A stretch of DNA of 64,000 nucleotides from NCBI GenBank assembly GCA_026770025.1, contig JAMXDE010000015.1, positions 744,001 to 808,000 of the forward strand, written 5' to 3'. Position numbers and translations under genes: made by a program. The stretch comes from Craspedostauros australis (taxonomy: Eukaryota; Bacillariophyta; Bacillariophyceae; Mastogloiales; Achnanthaceae). The notes under the pieces were generated by a model. The model was not told the DNA's origin. It did not search any database and was given only the letters and a program-made list of their open reading frames with translations. Of the stretch, positions 10,206 through 22,052 are shown in pieces; positions within the stretch are counted from its first letter, which is position 1; each line of letters opens with the position of its first letter.

Positions 10206-11912
10206 ATGAAGATATCCGCCGCCGCCTTCCTCCTACTGCTGCCATGCGCTGCAGACGCCTTCGTTGCCCCGCAATCGCCGACGGCATTCACACAGCGCGG
10301 CCGTCATCTGTCGGGCGCCGCCACCGCCGCAGAGGATTTGGAATTGACGCGCAAGATCATTCTGGAGGGCATGTCGGGCAATGCCGTCGCAGCATCCAGT
10401 GAAAGTAGCGACAAGCTCTTCGAAATCAACTTCGACAAGGACCGCAAGTCTGAATACAAGACCCACCCACGTCCCGCCAACGATCTCATGATCCGCGCGG
10501 CTTTGGGAGAGCCTGTGGAGAAGACGCCGCTGTGGTTGTTCCGACAGGCCGGGCGCCATCTGCCGGAGTACCAGTCTTACAAGGAGGAGACGGGGCGCAA
10601 CTTTTTGGATCTGTTGGCGTATCCGGATGTAAGTGCGCTATGGTGAGCGAGGTGCATAGTAGGATGTGTGCCTACTTCTGCGCATACGTACGCGTCTGAG
10701 CACAATTGGCAGTACTCTGCAGTATTCTGCTCCACACGGAATAGAGCAGTGTACGTGGATTGCACTCTGGCAAGGACAGGGGCAATTGCCTTCGCGTTGC
10801 GTTGTGTTGTGTTGTTCTTCATTACGACGGCGTACGTGCCATTCCAATGAAAAAAACAGCATTCGATTCTCACGATTCTCAAAATTGCGATGATACTCTG
10901 ATCCGTACTGCCTTGCGTTGTCGCTGCCGCCGCCAACATTCCATTGCGCGATGGACAACAGAGCGTGGCGGAATGCACCATGCAACCTTTGAGACGATAC
11001 GACGTGGACGCCGCCATCCTGTTTTCCGACATCCTCGTCATCGCCGAAGCCTTGGGCATCGAGGTGACCATGCCGGGCGGCGTCGGCATCCTCGTACCGA
11101 ACCCATTGAAGGCACCGGAGGACGTGGCGGCCCGCATCCCATCCCTCGACGACATCACGCCAGCCTTCGTTGAGGACAAGCTGGGACACGTCTTCGAGGC
11201 CGTGCGTCAGATCCGCTCCCAGATGGAGGCCGAGGATAAGTCCATCCCGCTCATCGGATTCTCGGCCGCGCCGTGGACCCTCCTGTTTTACATGGTCGGC
11301 GGATCGTCCAAGAAGAACACGGAGCTCGGCATGAAGTGGCTGCAGGAGCACCCCGAGGAATCCACGACGCTGCTGCAGACGCTGACCAAGATCGTCGTCG
11401 AGTACATGTCGGCGCAGGTCGAGCAGGGCGCGCACATGCTGCAGATCTTCGAGGCCATGGGCATGATGATCGACGAGGAGAATTTCTACAAGTTCGCCAT
11501 GCCGTGCCTCGAGCAGATCGAGGCGGAGCTGAAGGTGCGCTTCCCCGACGTGCCGCTGATGGTGTTCAGCCGCGGCGCCAGCTTTGCCAACGCCGAGCTG
11601 GCCAAGCGCGGATTCGATGTCATCACCATCGACGGTGAGGTCGATCGCGCCACGGCACGCGCCGTTATTGGTGACGATGTGACGTTGCAGGGCAACTACG
11701 ATCCACGCGAGATGATCGACGATGGCAGCAAGACGCCTGAGACCGTGCGACAGACCGCGAAGGAGATGCTCGAGGTTTTGGGACCGGAGAAACTGATTGC
11801 CAATCTCGGGGAAGGTCTTGGTGGCAAGGAGAGCCCGGCGTTGGTGAAGGTCTTCGTCGATGCCATCCACGAGGAGAGCGAGATCATGATCAGCGCCGGC
11901 AAGAAGGATTGA
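10206..11912 (+). CDS. UROD: Plastid uroporphyrinogen decarboxylase (two exons)
   Basis: Decarboxylates the four acetate side chains of uroporphyrinogen III to give coproporphyrinogen III in haem and chlorophyll synthesis. Exons are 10206-10628 and 10962-11912, joined in phase 0 (donor GTAAGTGC, acceptor CAACAG), giving 457 residues. Residues 1-18 are a signal peptide ending ADA, followed by FVAP, a diatom-type plastid bipartite presequence. [11 protein letters not shown] (R113 and R117) is the substrate-binding loop. ILFSDIL contains the catalytic aspartate, D164. [11 protein letters not shown] and FSRGAS match later family blocks, and [12 protein letters not shown] is the usual C-terminal motif. 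Length and motifs fit a complete enzyme. The 333-base intron contains AGTACTCTGCAGTATTCTGC. Codon use is strongly C/G-ending in exon 2. Confidence 0.93.
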
Positions 11913-12239
11913 ATGGAGGCGGTGGATGATGAAGATGCTGCTTCTGCCACGTCGCATGCTCGTAGATCGCTGTCTGTCTCAACCGTCAGCTCGTTGATCA
12001 CGTCGGCATTTTCAGCGTAGATCGAGACAGGAGCAGATCATGTTGTAAATAGAATACTCTCCTACTCCACTCTACTCTACTGTCAAGTAGACACATGCCA
12101 CACAAACTACGAGTTCCTCTTTGCAATGACAATGACGATTGCCACCAAGGGTGTACACACACCACTGTGGGTATTAGTGCGACGACAGAATTCCACTCTA
12201 CCATTACATTCGCTACTCTACGTACGCCATTCCACGCCA
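11913..12239. other. Spacer between two convergent genes
   Basis: The shared 3' region of UROD (plus) and the disordered protein (minus). It contains a run of TACTC/ACTCT words at 12050-12085 that may belong to the 3' end signals of either gene. Confidence 0.5.
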
Positions 12240-14075
12240 TCACAGATCCATATGCAACGTGACAATATCCGGCAACGCCATCTGCTGCGACGCCTTGCCC
12301 TTCTTCTTGGAGGTGGTGGCATCTTCCTTGATGCCCAAATAATGAATCTGCAAAAGCCGTTCAATGGTCTTGTGGCAGTTTTGTTTGAGCGGCAACGGGA
12401 TCTTGACGGTGGCGTTGCACCACGCGGCCTCGGCAGAATCCAGCAGCAGAGAGATGTCGGCGGGACACGTGCGTTGTCGCACGAGGGAAGGGCGCTGCTG
12501 GATGAGCGATGACGATGTGACGAGCTTCTCCCAGAGCAAGTCGAGGACCTCCTGGAAGGTGCATGTGCTGGGGACGTCGTAGAGCGTGATGACTTCGTCG
12601 CTGCTCTCGAGCTGGCAGAATATCCAGAGGAGGCTGGTGGTCTGCGCTGTGGAGATGGTCTGGCGCGTGTGGTTGGATGTGCTGGAACGCAAGGAGCGCG
12701 CCGTGACGGATTCCTTGCGCGTGAGGATGACGCTGCGTTTGGACTGCGTGTAGTTGACCTCGTCATCCATGAGGGGATCGGAAAAGACGGAGGAGAAGGA
12801 CAGCGTCTTCTCCATCTTGGGACGTTCCGGGAGGTCGGCAACGTCATCGAATTGATCATATTCATCATCGCTGTCGTCGCTGTCGCTGTCCGGCATGGCC
12901 TTGTTCTGTCTCTGGTGCTTGTTGTTGTGGCTCCTGCCATATCCCTGGTGATTGCTGCCATATCTCTGGCGATTGCCGCCAGATCCCTGATGATTGCCGC
13001 TGCGATTGGAATGCTTCCGAATCTGAACCACCTCCTCTTCATCAGAACTGGAAACATCGCTGTCGTCGCTGTCGCTGTCCAGAACGACGTCGTCCTGCAC
13101 GAAGTTCTGCCGACGTTGGCGCGCGGCCTGCAGCAGATCCTGCTTCGGTTGCTTGTCATGCTGCGGCAAGGCTCGCACATCCGATTTGGCACGCTTATCG
13201 GACATGTGCGTACGTGCTGGCAGAACCGATCGGTTGGTGCGCTGCATGTGCCTCTGGCGACTGGCGTTGGCCAGGACGGCGACGCTGTCGCTCTTGGTGC
13301 GTGCCACGGGCGTGCGGCGAGCCGATTGGATGACGGCCTCGAATTTGCCTCCGCTTTGCTCCATCTGGATGGCTTGCTGGAACATGGAGGTGAGATCCGA
13401 TGCACCCTCCTCGCTGGATGGCGTCGTCGTCGTCTGTTGCTTCTTGAGCTGTCGTCTTGGCGCATTTCTGGTCGCGGGCGGCTGCGCATCGGCTTCCTGC
13501 GGACTGCGTCGGCCCCCATCTCGACTGCGGGCGCTGGGTGCCGTTCGCATCATCGCCAACGACGACGACTTGGATCTGCCGGGCAAGCCTCGGGCATCAT
13601 CGGACGCATCCGATTCGGGCTGCCGCCGTGACAGGCTGTTGCGCTGCGCCGGTCTGCGCCTCGCAGCGGATGCGGACATGCTCTGCAAGGCCGACATGCT
13701 GCTCTTGGCGCGCGGCGGCGGCGACGACACGGCCGGACGCTGCGATGCGCTGCTCGACGATCCGTCTTCCGAGACGCGGCTCATCTTGGACGTCATGGAC
13801 TCCATGCGGTAGTTGCGGCTCGTGTCCTGGCTGGACTTGGTCCTCTGCGGCAGACTGCGCGTGAAGTTCTCCAACCGCGTCGCGGAGGACGGCCCAGCGT
13901 TGGATCTCGAACGTGGCTGCTCCTGCTCGTTGCCCATCATCATCATCATCGGTGGTGGTGGTGATCGTTGCCGTGGCCGTCTAGATCCCGGCGGTAGAGG
14001 GCTCATGGCCGAAGCCATCTCCTCCTCCTCCTCCTTCGGCCGGTGGTAGTTGTTCATGCTCAGTAGATGCGCCAT
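12240..14075 (-). CDS. Long disordered protein with a small C-terminal domain, unknown function
   Basis: A 611-residue protein I do not recognise. About three quarters is low-complexity sequence rich in Ser, Arg, Gln and Pro. Two acidic Ser/Asp modules (SDSDDSDVSSSDEEE and SDSDDSDDEYDQ) flank a basic Gly/Asn/Gln/Tyr-rich stretch. Met runs (MMMMM) and Ser-Arg segments lie near the N-terminus. Residues about 475-611 look folded, with alternating hydrophobic strands and helices (LITLYDVPSTCTF-like region, KTIERLLQIHYLGI). It ends in a short hydrophobic tail. The start at 14075 is the first ATG of the frame. The Ser/Asp modules look like casein-kinase-type phosphorylation sites, an inference only. 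A shorter overlapping frame on the same strand is a shadow of this gene. Confidence 0.7.
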   Translation of the reverse strand: MAHLLSMNNYHRPKEEEEEMASAMSPLPPGSRRPRQRSPPPPMMMMMGNEQEQPRSRSNAGPSSATRLENFTRSLPQRTKSSQDTSRNYRMESMTSKMSRVSEDGSSSSASQRPAVSSPPPRAKSSMSALQSMSASAARRRPAQRNSLSRRQPESDASDDARGLPGRSKSSSLAMMRTAPSARSRDGGRRSPQEADAQPPATRNAPRRQLKKQQTTTTPSSEEGASDLTSMFQQAIQMEQSGGKFEAVIQSARRTPVARTKSDSVAVLANASRQRHMQRTNRSVLPARTHMSDKRAKSDVRALPQHDKQPKQDLLQAARQRRQNFVQDDVVLDSDSDDSDVSSSDEEEVVQIRKHSNRSGNHQGSGGNRQRYGSNHQGYGRSHNNKHQRQNKAMPDSDSDDSDDEYDQFDDVADLPERPKMEKTLSFSSVFSDPLMDDEVNYTQSKRSVILTRKESVTARSLRSSTSNHTRQTISTAQTTSLLWIFCQLESSDEVITLYDVPSTCTFQEVLDLLWEKLVTSSSLIQQRPSLVRQRTCPADISLLLDSAEAAWCNATVKIPLPLKQNCHKTIERLLQIHYLGIKEDATTSKKKGKASQQMALPDIVTLHMDL

Positions 14076-15299
14076 CTTGTCTTGCTATGCTCCTACGGGT
14101 ATGCTTGGTGTGCAACGCAGTGGATAGCTTCCGATCGCTTCCGAGAAAGAATGGGCCGAAGCAATGCTGCACTCTTGTGTTCGCGATTGTAAATCTGGTC
14201 GTTGGGAACTTTCAAGCACAACACCCACAGAGAGTACAGCCACAGGTGCCCGCTCAATTCGTCGTCTTGCCAGAGATGTTGTCTTGCTTGAAGAATTATC
14301 TTCTTGGTCCACTGTGCCAATGACAATGCTCCGCTGTGGTTTCTTGCTTGCCCTTCTTTGTTTCACCTGTCGCTTTTGTGTTTCTTGCTCGTTGCCAAGT
14401 TGCATTCGCTTCTTGGCGTGGGCGGTACTGGTGGGTTGTTGCTCCAGCGACAGCATGCGCAAATGCGCTTCTTGCTCTGTGTCGCTTTCACTTTTCTCGC
14501 TCTGTTGTGCGCGTGTGTCGTGGTTCGATCATTTCTTCTTTTACCATTCTTCCTGCTTGGTTGTGCAACTGACCGTTAAAACTGCCACTTTCCTGCATCG
14601 CTGTTGCGAATCCTAATGTCGGGACAATCCCGCTCTTTCACGACTGTCAGCAAACAGCTGGGCTTAATTGGTGATGTCACAGCGGATAAATGCGGCTCTT
14701 CCAACGATTGATTCAAACGAGTGGTGTGAAACCAACTGAGCGCTATTTGAGCTCCTCATCTTTTCTGTTCTTCTCTAGATAGACACGATTCAACCTCGGG
14801 GTTCGCAAACGTGTTTCTGGTTTGACGTTTGCGCCGTGGGCAAAACACAAGCAATCATCGCTGTGCCCCAAACACGTATTGCCTATTGCAGCAGAGTACT
14901 CGTGCGATGTGGAAGCTCGTGTTGTTCGGTTGGTTGCTTTGGGACGAGAACGCAGCGTGCTTCAGGTGTCACGCCACATCACGATCCGCACACAAAGGAA
15001 TTTGCGTGTCTACAGGGTTGATCGCACGCTCTCGCCATCATGCGCCACGCTGGTACCGAAGGCCACCATGATCGCACCACCAAAAATGGGCCGCATGCGA
15101 TCATGGTCTGAATACACGGCAAACGGGGTGCACCAAACAGCCCAAACGACAGGCTCTGGAATCTGACACAAGCAGGTGCCACGCCGCATTACAAGTCGAA
15201 GCACGGAGCTTCAGCAGCTGCCCTCTGTACTCGTGCAACACCCGCTTGTGTAATACCATACTGGGAGACCCCGCTGGATTGGGAAGCAAGCCACCAACC
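14076..15299. other. Divergent intergenic region, no gene seen
   Basis: Lies between two gene starts that point away from each other, so it should hold both promoters. Short open frames rich in Cys, Ser and Leu are present but show no family motif. Confidence 0.45.
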
Positions 15300-16262
15300 A
15301 TGCCGTTCCTGCTGAGACGCAAACAGAAGACGGAGGAGCCGACGCTGCCCATCGCGGCGACGGCGCACGGGTTGTGGATCGCCACCTTCATGAGGCCAGC
15401 GCAGTCCCTCAACCTGTCGAAAGTGCAAACTCTGGCCTTGCTGGAAACATTCCGCTCCTTGCCTTCGGAGGATGTGCTGAGGGTCGTCATCTTCGACTTG
15501 CTCCAGCATCATGCCTATGGGGAAGAGATGCAGAATGAAATATTGGACATCGTCAAGTTTTCGCTCGGCGTCTGCAGCTGGCAAGACATTTACGCGCTGT
15601 TCACCGATGTTGCCGGGCACGCTTTGGACAACGTGAGAGCGCGGCCCTTGGAGCTTCCATCGATGTTTCATGTCCCGAAGAGCAGGGTGCTGTCCGATTT
15701 TAAGGATTGCATCAATGCCATTCTCAGTAGGTCCACGAAAGTTAGCATCGTGGACCTGCCTCGATTCCACAGTCTGATCAACGCATGCACAAGCTCGAAG
15801 GAGGAAGTGATCGGCGTCTTCCTCATGCGTGTGCTGCCGGGTATTGCAACGATAAATGAGAGCGATCGGGATGTCATCATCAAGGATGTCACAAGCAATA
15901 GGTTCGACCTGTTGCTGTTGCCAGATCGCTTCGATTGTGGTCCTTTTCCGCACCAGAAGACCGGCAATGGCTTTCTGCGCAAACGGTCACGCATTCATAC
16001 AAGACTCACAGCTCTCATCACCCGCTTCATGGGCGAGGTCTCTTCCATCGAAAGTCCAAGGGGCCCCGAGGAACCGGAAGCGACGACACAAGAATGTCCC
16101 GTGTGTCTGGAAGACTTTGAGCCGGATCAGATGAAGGAATTGTCAGGTTGCCGGCACACACTTTGCTCTTCGTGCCTTCAAGAGATGACAGACTTTCACG
16201 GCAGAGCCTTCCATTGCCCGTTGTGCCGTGTGAGACACTCTGGCAGCCGCGTCTCGGCTTGA
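15300..16262 (+). CDS. RING-finger protein, candidate E3 ubiquitin ligase
   Basis: A 320-residue protein. The C-terminal end is a C3HC4 RING finger with ligands C266, C269, C284, H286, C289, C292, C306 and C309 (CPVC, GCRHTLCSSC and CPLC). RING fingers of this type recruit ubiquitin-conjugating enzymes. The first 250 residues are mostly helical and match nothing I know; they may bind the substrate. The frame stays open 54 bases further upstream but without an ATG, so I place the start at 15300, where the context is AACCATGC. No membrane segment is visible. The ligase role follows from the RING; the substrate is unknown. Confidence 0.8.
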   Translation: MPFLLRRKQKTEEPTLPIAATAHGLWIATFMRPAQSLNLSKVQTLALLETFRSLPSEDVLRVVIFDLLQHHAYGEEMQNEILDIVKFSLGVCSWQDIYALFTDVAGHALDNVRARPLELPSMFHVPKSRVLSDFKDCINAILSRSTKVSIVDLPRFHSLINACTSSKEEVIGVFLMRVLPGIATINESDRDVIIKDVTSNRFDLLLLPDRFDCGPFPHQKTGNGFLRKRSRIHTRLTALITRFMGEVSSIESPRGPEEPEATTQECPVCLEDFEPDQMKELSGCRHTLCSSCLQEMTDFHGRAFHCPLCRVRHSGSRVSA

Positions 16263-19200
16263 TGCTGATCTGCTCTTCTGCACAATGGCACAATACATAG
16301 TATTCTCGTACAGAATAGAGTATAATATAATACTCTGTTACATCATGCTTACGCGTATGGCAGCGCGTCTCTCTCTCTCTCTCGATAGCGAATGAACGAA
16401 CGAATGAATAGAGCATGTTCCCGCACAGTACCGTACCTGCACTTGCACGAGTAGCTCGTACTCGAGGATTGTGCTTGATGTTGAGATCGTCACGAATGTG
16501 TTGATTTGTGTGACTGACATTGATCGAGAGCAAAGCAACTACCACAGCGATGACCGATGTGTGACACTTTCGGCATGTTGTGTGGATCCGGGAAAGTGCC
16601 AACTCAGGTTGGAAGATACACGTTCGGGTGGCCCTCCGTGGCTCCACTTCCAAGACAGTTCGTGGCATCCGAGCTATCACACACCGCATGTGTTTCGTGC
16701 GTGATGAGATTGCCTTCCTTGTTGGGCATTGTTGCTCGTATGAGCTAGGTTGCGAAAAAGGGGAAGGACCGCGAACAAACACATAGACAAACGAAGCGGC
16801 AAGGGTCAGAAGAGTTGCTCTCTGGCTCGTGTGACCCATGAGTACATCCCAGCGTGATGTTGGTTGGTGTTGTGAAACCGCCATCTCTTCGATCCTCTTC
16901 TGTTGTTGGGAGACTTCTCTTCAATCAGGTATACGAGTTACAAGTGTGTGTGAGAGAGAGGGAGAGAGATGTGCTCCTCTGCTCCTTCGTAGTCTTTCCT
17001 GTCCGCCTTTCATCCATGCACCCCTCTACCGTGCCTCTCTCTGTCTTTCGTTCTCCTTGATGTTGCTCTCGTTCTCGCTTCGTGTGTGACCGTCTCTCTT
17101 GATCCCGCCAGGTTCGTGTTGCCCTTTGCCATCCGCGGTGTTCACTGGTCATGGGGACGCTACTCGTGCTTTTCCACATCCCTGAAGCAGAAGGGCGCTC
17201 TATAATACGCGGGCGCTCTAATTGCGTATCGTACCAATGCCTTTGCGCAAGAGCGGCTGGATCATCCGTAGCACAGTGACCTGTCTGGAACATGACGCGC
17301 GCAGGTTACCAGGTACTGGTCAACATGGATTATCGCTCTGCGCTTCGTGACTCTCGCCCGAAGTGCAGGGTACCTCCCATCGCATGTGTACGAGCTACGA
17401 GCACCAGTTGGCCGGCTCCAATCCCTTCTCTTGGTTGTTCGTTCTCGCGCCTCGCTCACTCTCTGTCTCTCAGCCCATCTGCCACCGGTACCTGTGATAC
17501 GCTTTGACACTCGATTGAGGTGCCAAAATGGAGACAAAGCCTCGAGCTGTGCAGTTTACGCACAATCGCAGTTGAGTGGCAGATGCGGGGAGGAGCGATG
17601 CGACATTCGGAGATGTCGTGGAAGCTCTCGACGAACTGGCAGCGTGGACAAAGCGAAACACCGAAGATCGGCAACGGACATCGGGATCAAACATCCAAGA
17701 ATCTTGTCGTTTTCTTTGTACGTTGATCACTGCTTGGAGCGACAAATCCGGCCAGGATAACAATTCCCGTTTTTATACGACGCTGTGTGGATCAGCTGTG
17801 AACCTGAGTTGCGGGTCGCCATGCCGGAGACCAAGACCAAAAGTAGAGAGAGGGAGACTCCCACACTCAGCAAAGCGAGATGATGTACCAGCAGCGAACA
17901 ACATGCATGCAAGCACCTGCGAGGAATAGACGACAGCACTTCACCACGCCATCATCGTGCTTCGCTGCTCCTGTTCGTGTTCTGGCTTCGTGCGCGTATC
18001 AATGACCTCTCCGGTCAGCATGGACTGGTGACAGAGCAACCACCGTGTCCTTCTCGTGGCTTCTCACCTCGAGACTCCACACGTTCACTTGTCCTCACGC
18101 GTGTTGCCGTTTCCTATTGCTCCACAGGTGCGAGCATTGAATGCTCTGCTCTCCTTCACTTGTTTCTGCTCTGCTCTGCTCTCCTCTGTCAGTGCTATTC
18201 ATAGTCGTATGTGCTAACAGTATCTATGAGCATCGGTACCGAAACAACACAGACATTTTCTCGTACCAGTGCACACAAATAGCTCGCGACCACTATGCCA
18301 CACGGTAGGAAAATGTGTCGTGGGCATGGGTGACTCTTGCGTATGATTTGTCATCAAAGTGGTAACGGGAGAGATCGTGCGAAACATTCGTCGACCAACA
18401 TACGCGAACACATACTCATTTCACCGGCTAGCTTGTGGGATTCGGATGAGGAAGATCGTTATCAATCGTTGCTGTGACATGTTCCGGGTACTGGAGGCAT
18501 TGCGCTTGCAATAAGTCTTGCGCCATCCGCGCAGTTCGTCGCGCACTCCAAAATATCATTTCGGCACCAGAATCCCATTCCAATGAGTTCCCTGAGCCAT
18601 GTTGGACCCTTTCTCGGCGATGTGCAAGGACACCGACGTGCGTAAAACCGGATCAAGGATGGCAATGCGCGATCAACATCGCGCTTGTGGGTGAATTGGA
18701 CGAGTGACGATGTGGGACAAGCGTAGACAACGATAGCAAACACGAAGAAAGAAATGCAAGTTCGACTCCGGAGACGAGAACCACGATGGCTGGGAGAAGC
18801 GAACTGAAGCCTTGGTACAGGAAACGCTCCCAGCGTCGTAACGCCGAAACATGCACTCGTGCGTGATGGTCTCGGAACGCACATGAATCGCCCCCCACCT
18901 TCGTCAGAAATGACCTGACAGCAACAGTTCGGTTAGTGTTCAGGGATGCGTGGAGGTGGAGGCGATGAGCCCTCCACAAGATGCGCGCAATTCCATTCAG
19001 CCATTCGTGCCGAACTTGCGAACATCGACCATCTATCGCCGACATCTCCATTTCCCATCAAATCAAGGGGGAAAGAGAGGTAGACAACCCCATCAGAACA
19101 GTAGGAAACCGTGCCAAACCATAAACTGGGAAAGAGTTGGTTGTATTCGCAGCAACAACCACCATCACAAACAAGGCGAATTGATCCAAACTCCCTTCGT

Positions 19201-20309
19201 TGGCGAGGTACCATACCGTTCATCATCGTGTTCGTGCTCGGACTCGTGCATCTCTTCCCCACAACTACCATTCGTGCTCATTGCAATCATCGGCGTTATC
19301 GTCATCAGCACCATCATCTTCCCACATCTCGAACTGCACGAGCATCTTTCGGCATCATCCACAACCTCATCTCTGGAGGGAAAGACCAAAGCGGGGAGAG
19401 CGGATCACTCGTGTGCTGTGTTACATACCATAGGATCTATTCTACTATACTTGCACCTGTACAACACAGCTCCAGGTGGCGAACATTCACTTCACCCTCA
19501 GTAACATTTGAACAGCTGAACACAGTTCGTACCAATCATTGTACATCTCTTTTCGCAAGATCGGCCTCTCGACTCAGCATAACAACGATCGTGATCTCTG
19601 GCTTTTGACTTTGGCTCTGACACCAAGGGTAACAGGATAAGTATCCTCATACTCATACACACAAGCTCTCTCCCAAGAGAGGTGTGTCTCATCCCTCACA
19701 AAGCGCACGAGCAATACTTGCAAACACATTGTAATTCAGTTCACATCAGGAGCAGGGATCAGCACCAATCACCAGCCAAGTAAGTCAGGATGCCAACGCA
19801 GCATGAAAGGGGAAGATGGTCTTGATGTGCGTATGGATGGATTGATTTGGCAATGCACTATGCTGTATTCGCATGCAGTCAACGCCCCTTGCCATGAGCG
19901 GATGACAACACTGCACGGCGTTCTTCGCAGCTCCAGGGATGGCCAACCGTTGTACCGGTTGTACGATACCGTGATCTCCGTGGAACATTTGCGAATGCAA
20001 ACATGTGCGCTATGCAAGGATCATCCATTTTTGCCGGTTATCTTGTCCAAGGGAGAGAATTATCCGCGAGGAGGATTCCAGAAGCGTGCGTGGTGGTCTT
20101 CTGCTTCCAAGGAGGTTGCTTGTTCCCAGCGCCCTTCCTTGTACAACTGCTGCTGTCACTGATGGCTGTTGATTTGATTTTGCACGCCTTCTTGCTCTCA
20201 TAAATCATCAAGCTCATCAACTTGCACACATCCACCATCCAAACATCACAGGCAACCTCAGTTAAAGCCAACGATACCATACTCGTACGCACATTACAGC
20301 AATCTCACC
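16263..20309. other. Gene-free stretch of 4 kb
   Basis: I find no gene that I can support. Open frames are short, most lack an ATG, and they show no domain, signal peptide or splice-linked continuation. A CT microsatellite lies at 16367-16385 and a pair of small hairpins at 16286-16334. Non-coding RNA genes or small diverged genes cannot be excluded. Confidence 0.4.
16286..16334 (+). terminator. Paired hairpins after the RING gene
   Basis: Two small inverted repeats in a row: TATTCT/AGAATA with a 5-base loop, then AGAGTAT/ATACTCT with a 6-base loop. They begin about 25 bases after the stop codon and fall in the expected 3' UTR. A role in 3' end formation is only a guess. Confidence 0.35.
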
Positions 20310-22052
20310 ATGACACCACCAAAGAAGATGATGCTCAGCCGCAGCACAACAGCCGACTTGGACGCAGCAACCGAGCTGGCCGCTCTGCACAAAGCTGCCT
20401 CGGGGATCCCAGCTCCAACTAACATGAGCATGAAGGAATCTCTGCCACCGCCAACTATTGCCGCTCCTGTTGCTGCTCACGAGAGTCTGCTGCATCGACC
20501 AACAGCAATGCCAGCATCCTACGCACACCCATCACTGCAGCCGATGATGCCGCAGGACGCAGCAGCCCTGACAATGGGCTACCCTTCATCACACCTTGCA
20601 ATGCAGCTGCGGGAACAGGCTCACGCACGCGCGGCACTGGCAGCAGCTACAGCCCCAGGCGCCGCACCTGCACATGTTGGCAGTTCGCTCCTGGTGATTC
20701 CAGCTGCCTACGTTCTGGCGCCAGAATCGCAGACCGGCCTAGACCCCAGCGCTTTCATGTCCCCCTTCCTCGGGGGAGCTGTTAGACATCCCGGGCTTGC
20801 TAGCCACTTCCCGGGCACCTACATGCAACAGCCAATCGCCAAGTCATTGGTGGATATCAAGGCGTACCAAGCCCTCTACGAGCAGAGACTGGCATCGCTG
20901 CAACAGGCCTCCTTGTCGCGCTCTCATGCGTGCGCCGTGCCAACGTTCGTGGAACCAGCCTACGTGCCATCCATGGCAACTAGGGTTGCGGCCGAGGCAG
21001 ATAGACAGCATGCATCAATGGCACTGTACGAGGCCCAGATGCGTCAGAAGGACTGTCACGACATGCTCATGGCTCGCAGCTTCGGTGCCTTGCCACCCCA
21101 TCAGAGACCCCTGGCATCGTCGCTTGCCCATCGCCTTCAAGCCAAGGCAGCGGCAGACGAGCTGGAGAGCGCAAAACCCCAAACAACCGCCCCCACCGGT
21201 TCCAACGAAGCCAAGCATTTGGTGGGCAAGCACGAAATCACGCCAGCCGCACCCACCACACTGGTTGGCAAGATCATCCGCACCACCACCAACAACAACG
21301 CTGTCAAGGACGACGTGACCATGTCCTCCGAAGAAGGCAGCCACAGCGATGACAAGTCGCTCATGGTGGACACGGCCGAACGCAGCCAACCGCACACTGC
21401 TTCGCATACCTCCCCAAGCGCAGCTTCGCCCAACATGACATCATGCCACACGCCATCCGTTGTGAGCTCCTCCTCGACCAAGACCAACAAGAAGAAGAAC
21501 AGCAACAACGCCAGAAAAGCCGCGACGGCCAAGGCAGCAGCTTCATCATCCGATGACAAGTCGCAGACGACCATCCCCACCAAGTACATGGAACAGTGGG
21601 AGCTCAAGCTGAAGGACCTGCGAGAGTACCGCAACAAGTACGGACATTGCAACGTCCCGCAGGCCTACGGCGACAAGGTCCTGGCCGGCTGGGTCAAGAC
21701 GCAGCGGTACCAGTTCAAGCTGAGGCAGGCGGGCAAGCAATCGCCCATCACGGACGAACGCATCAGCAAGCTCAAGGAGCTGGGCTTCGACTGGAATCCT
21801 CGCCCCGGCAGGGAGCAGGTCGTCTGGCTCAAGCAGTACCGCAGCCTCGTCGACTATTACAACATCCACGGAACTGCCTCCGTGCCACAAAAGTCGGGAA
21901 CGTACCGCAAGCTCGGTCTGTGGGTGACGAACCAACGCCGCCAGTACCGCAAGCTCGCGGAAGGCGTCAAGTCTCACATGACCAAGGAGCGCATCCGGCT
22001 ATTGGACGACCTCAACTTCCAATGGAATCCCATGGTCGCGAGAGGCGATTAA
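20310..22052 (+). CDS. Helicase-associated (HA) repeat protein
   Basis: A 580-residue protein. The first 420 residues are low complexity (Ala, Pro, His, Met, Ser), with a Lys/Asn basic patch (TKTNKKKNS) that could act in nuclear import. Two helicase-associated (HA) modules follow. The first, about 430-500, has W..KLKDLREYRNKYGHCNVP and LAGWVKTQR. The second, about 506-576, has WLKQYRSLVDYYNIHG and LGLWVTNQRRQYR. Each ends in a LGFDWNP or LNFQWNP motif. HA modules occur in many copies in diatom genomes, usually without a helicase as here, and are thought to bind nucleic acid. The start ATG at 20310 sits in the context TCACCATGA. A regulatory role is inferred. Confidence 0.85.
   Translation: MTPPKKMMLSRSTTADLDAATELAALHKAASGIPAPTNMSMKESLPPPTIAAPVAAHESLLHRPTAMPASYAHPSLQPMMPQDAAALTMGYPSSHLAMQLREQAHARAALAAATAPGAAPAHVGSSLLVIPAAYVLAPESQTGLDPSAFMSPFLGGAVRHPGLASHFPGTYMQQPIAKSLVDIKAYQALYEQRLASLQQASLSRSHACAVPTFVEPAYVPSMATRVAAEADRQHASMALYEAQMRQKDCHDMLMARSFGALPPHQRPLASSLAHRLQAKAAADELESAKPQTTAPTGSNEAKHLVGKHEITPAAPTTLVGKIIRTTTNNNAVKDDVTMSSEEGSHSDDKSLMVDTAERSQPHTASHTSPSAASPNMTSCHTPSVVSSSSTKTNKKKNSNNARKAATAKAAASSSDDKSQTTIPTKYMEQWELKLKDLREYRNKYGHCNVPQAYGDKVLAGWVKTQRYQFKLRQAGKQSPITDERISKLKELGFDWNPRPGREQVVWLKQYRSLVDYYNIHGTASVPQKSGTYRKLGLWVTNQRRQYRKLAEGVKSHMTKERIRLLDDLNFQWNPMVARGD

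Noticed and set aside
10638..11957. 439-codon minus-strand open frame opposite UROD
   Set aside because: Shadow of the UROD exon, rich in Leu, His and Arg, with no domain.
18950..19504. 184-codon plus-strand open frame in the gene-free stretch
   Set aside because: No ATG at the start, no motif, and composition like the surrounding non-coding DNA.
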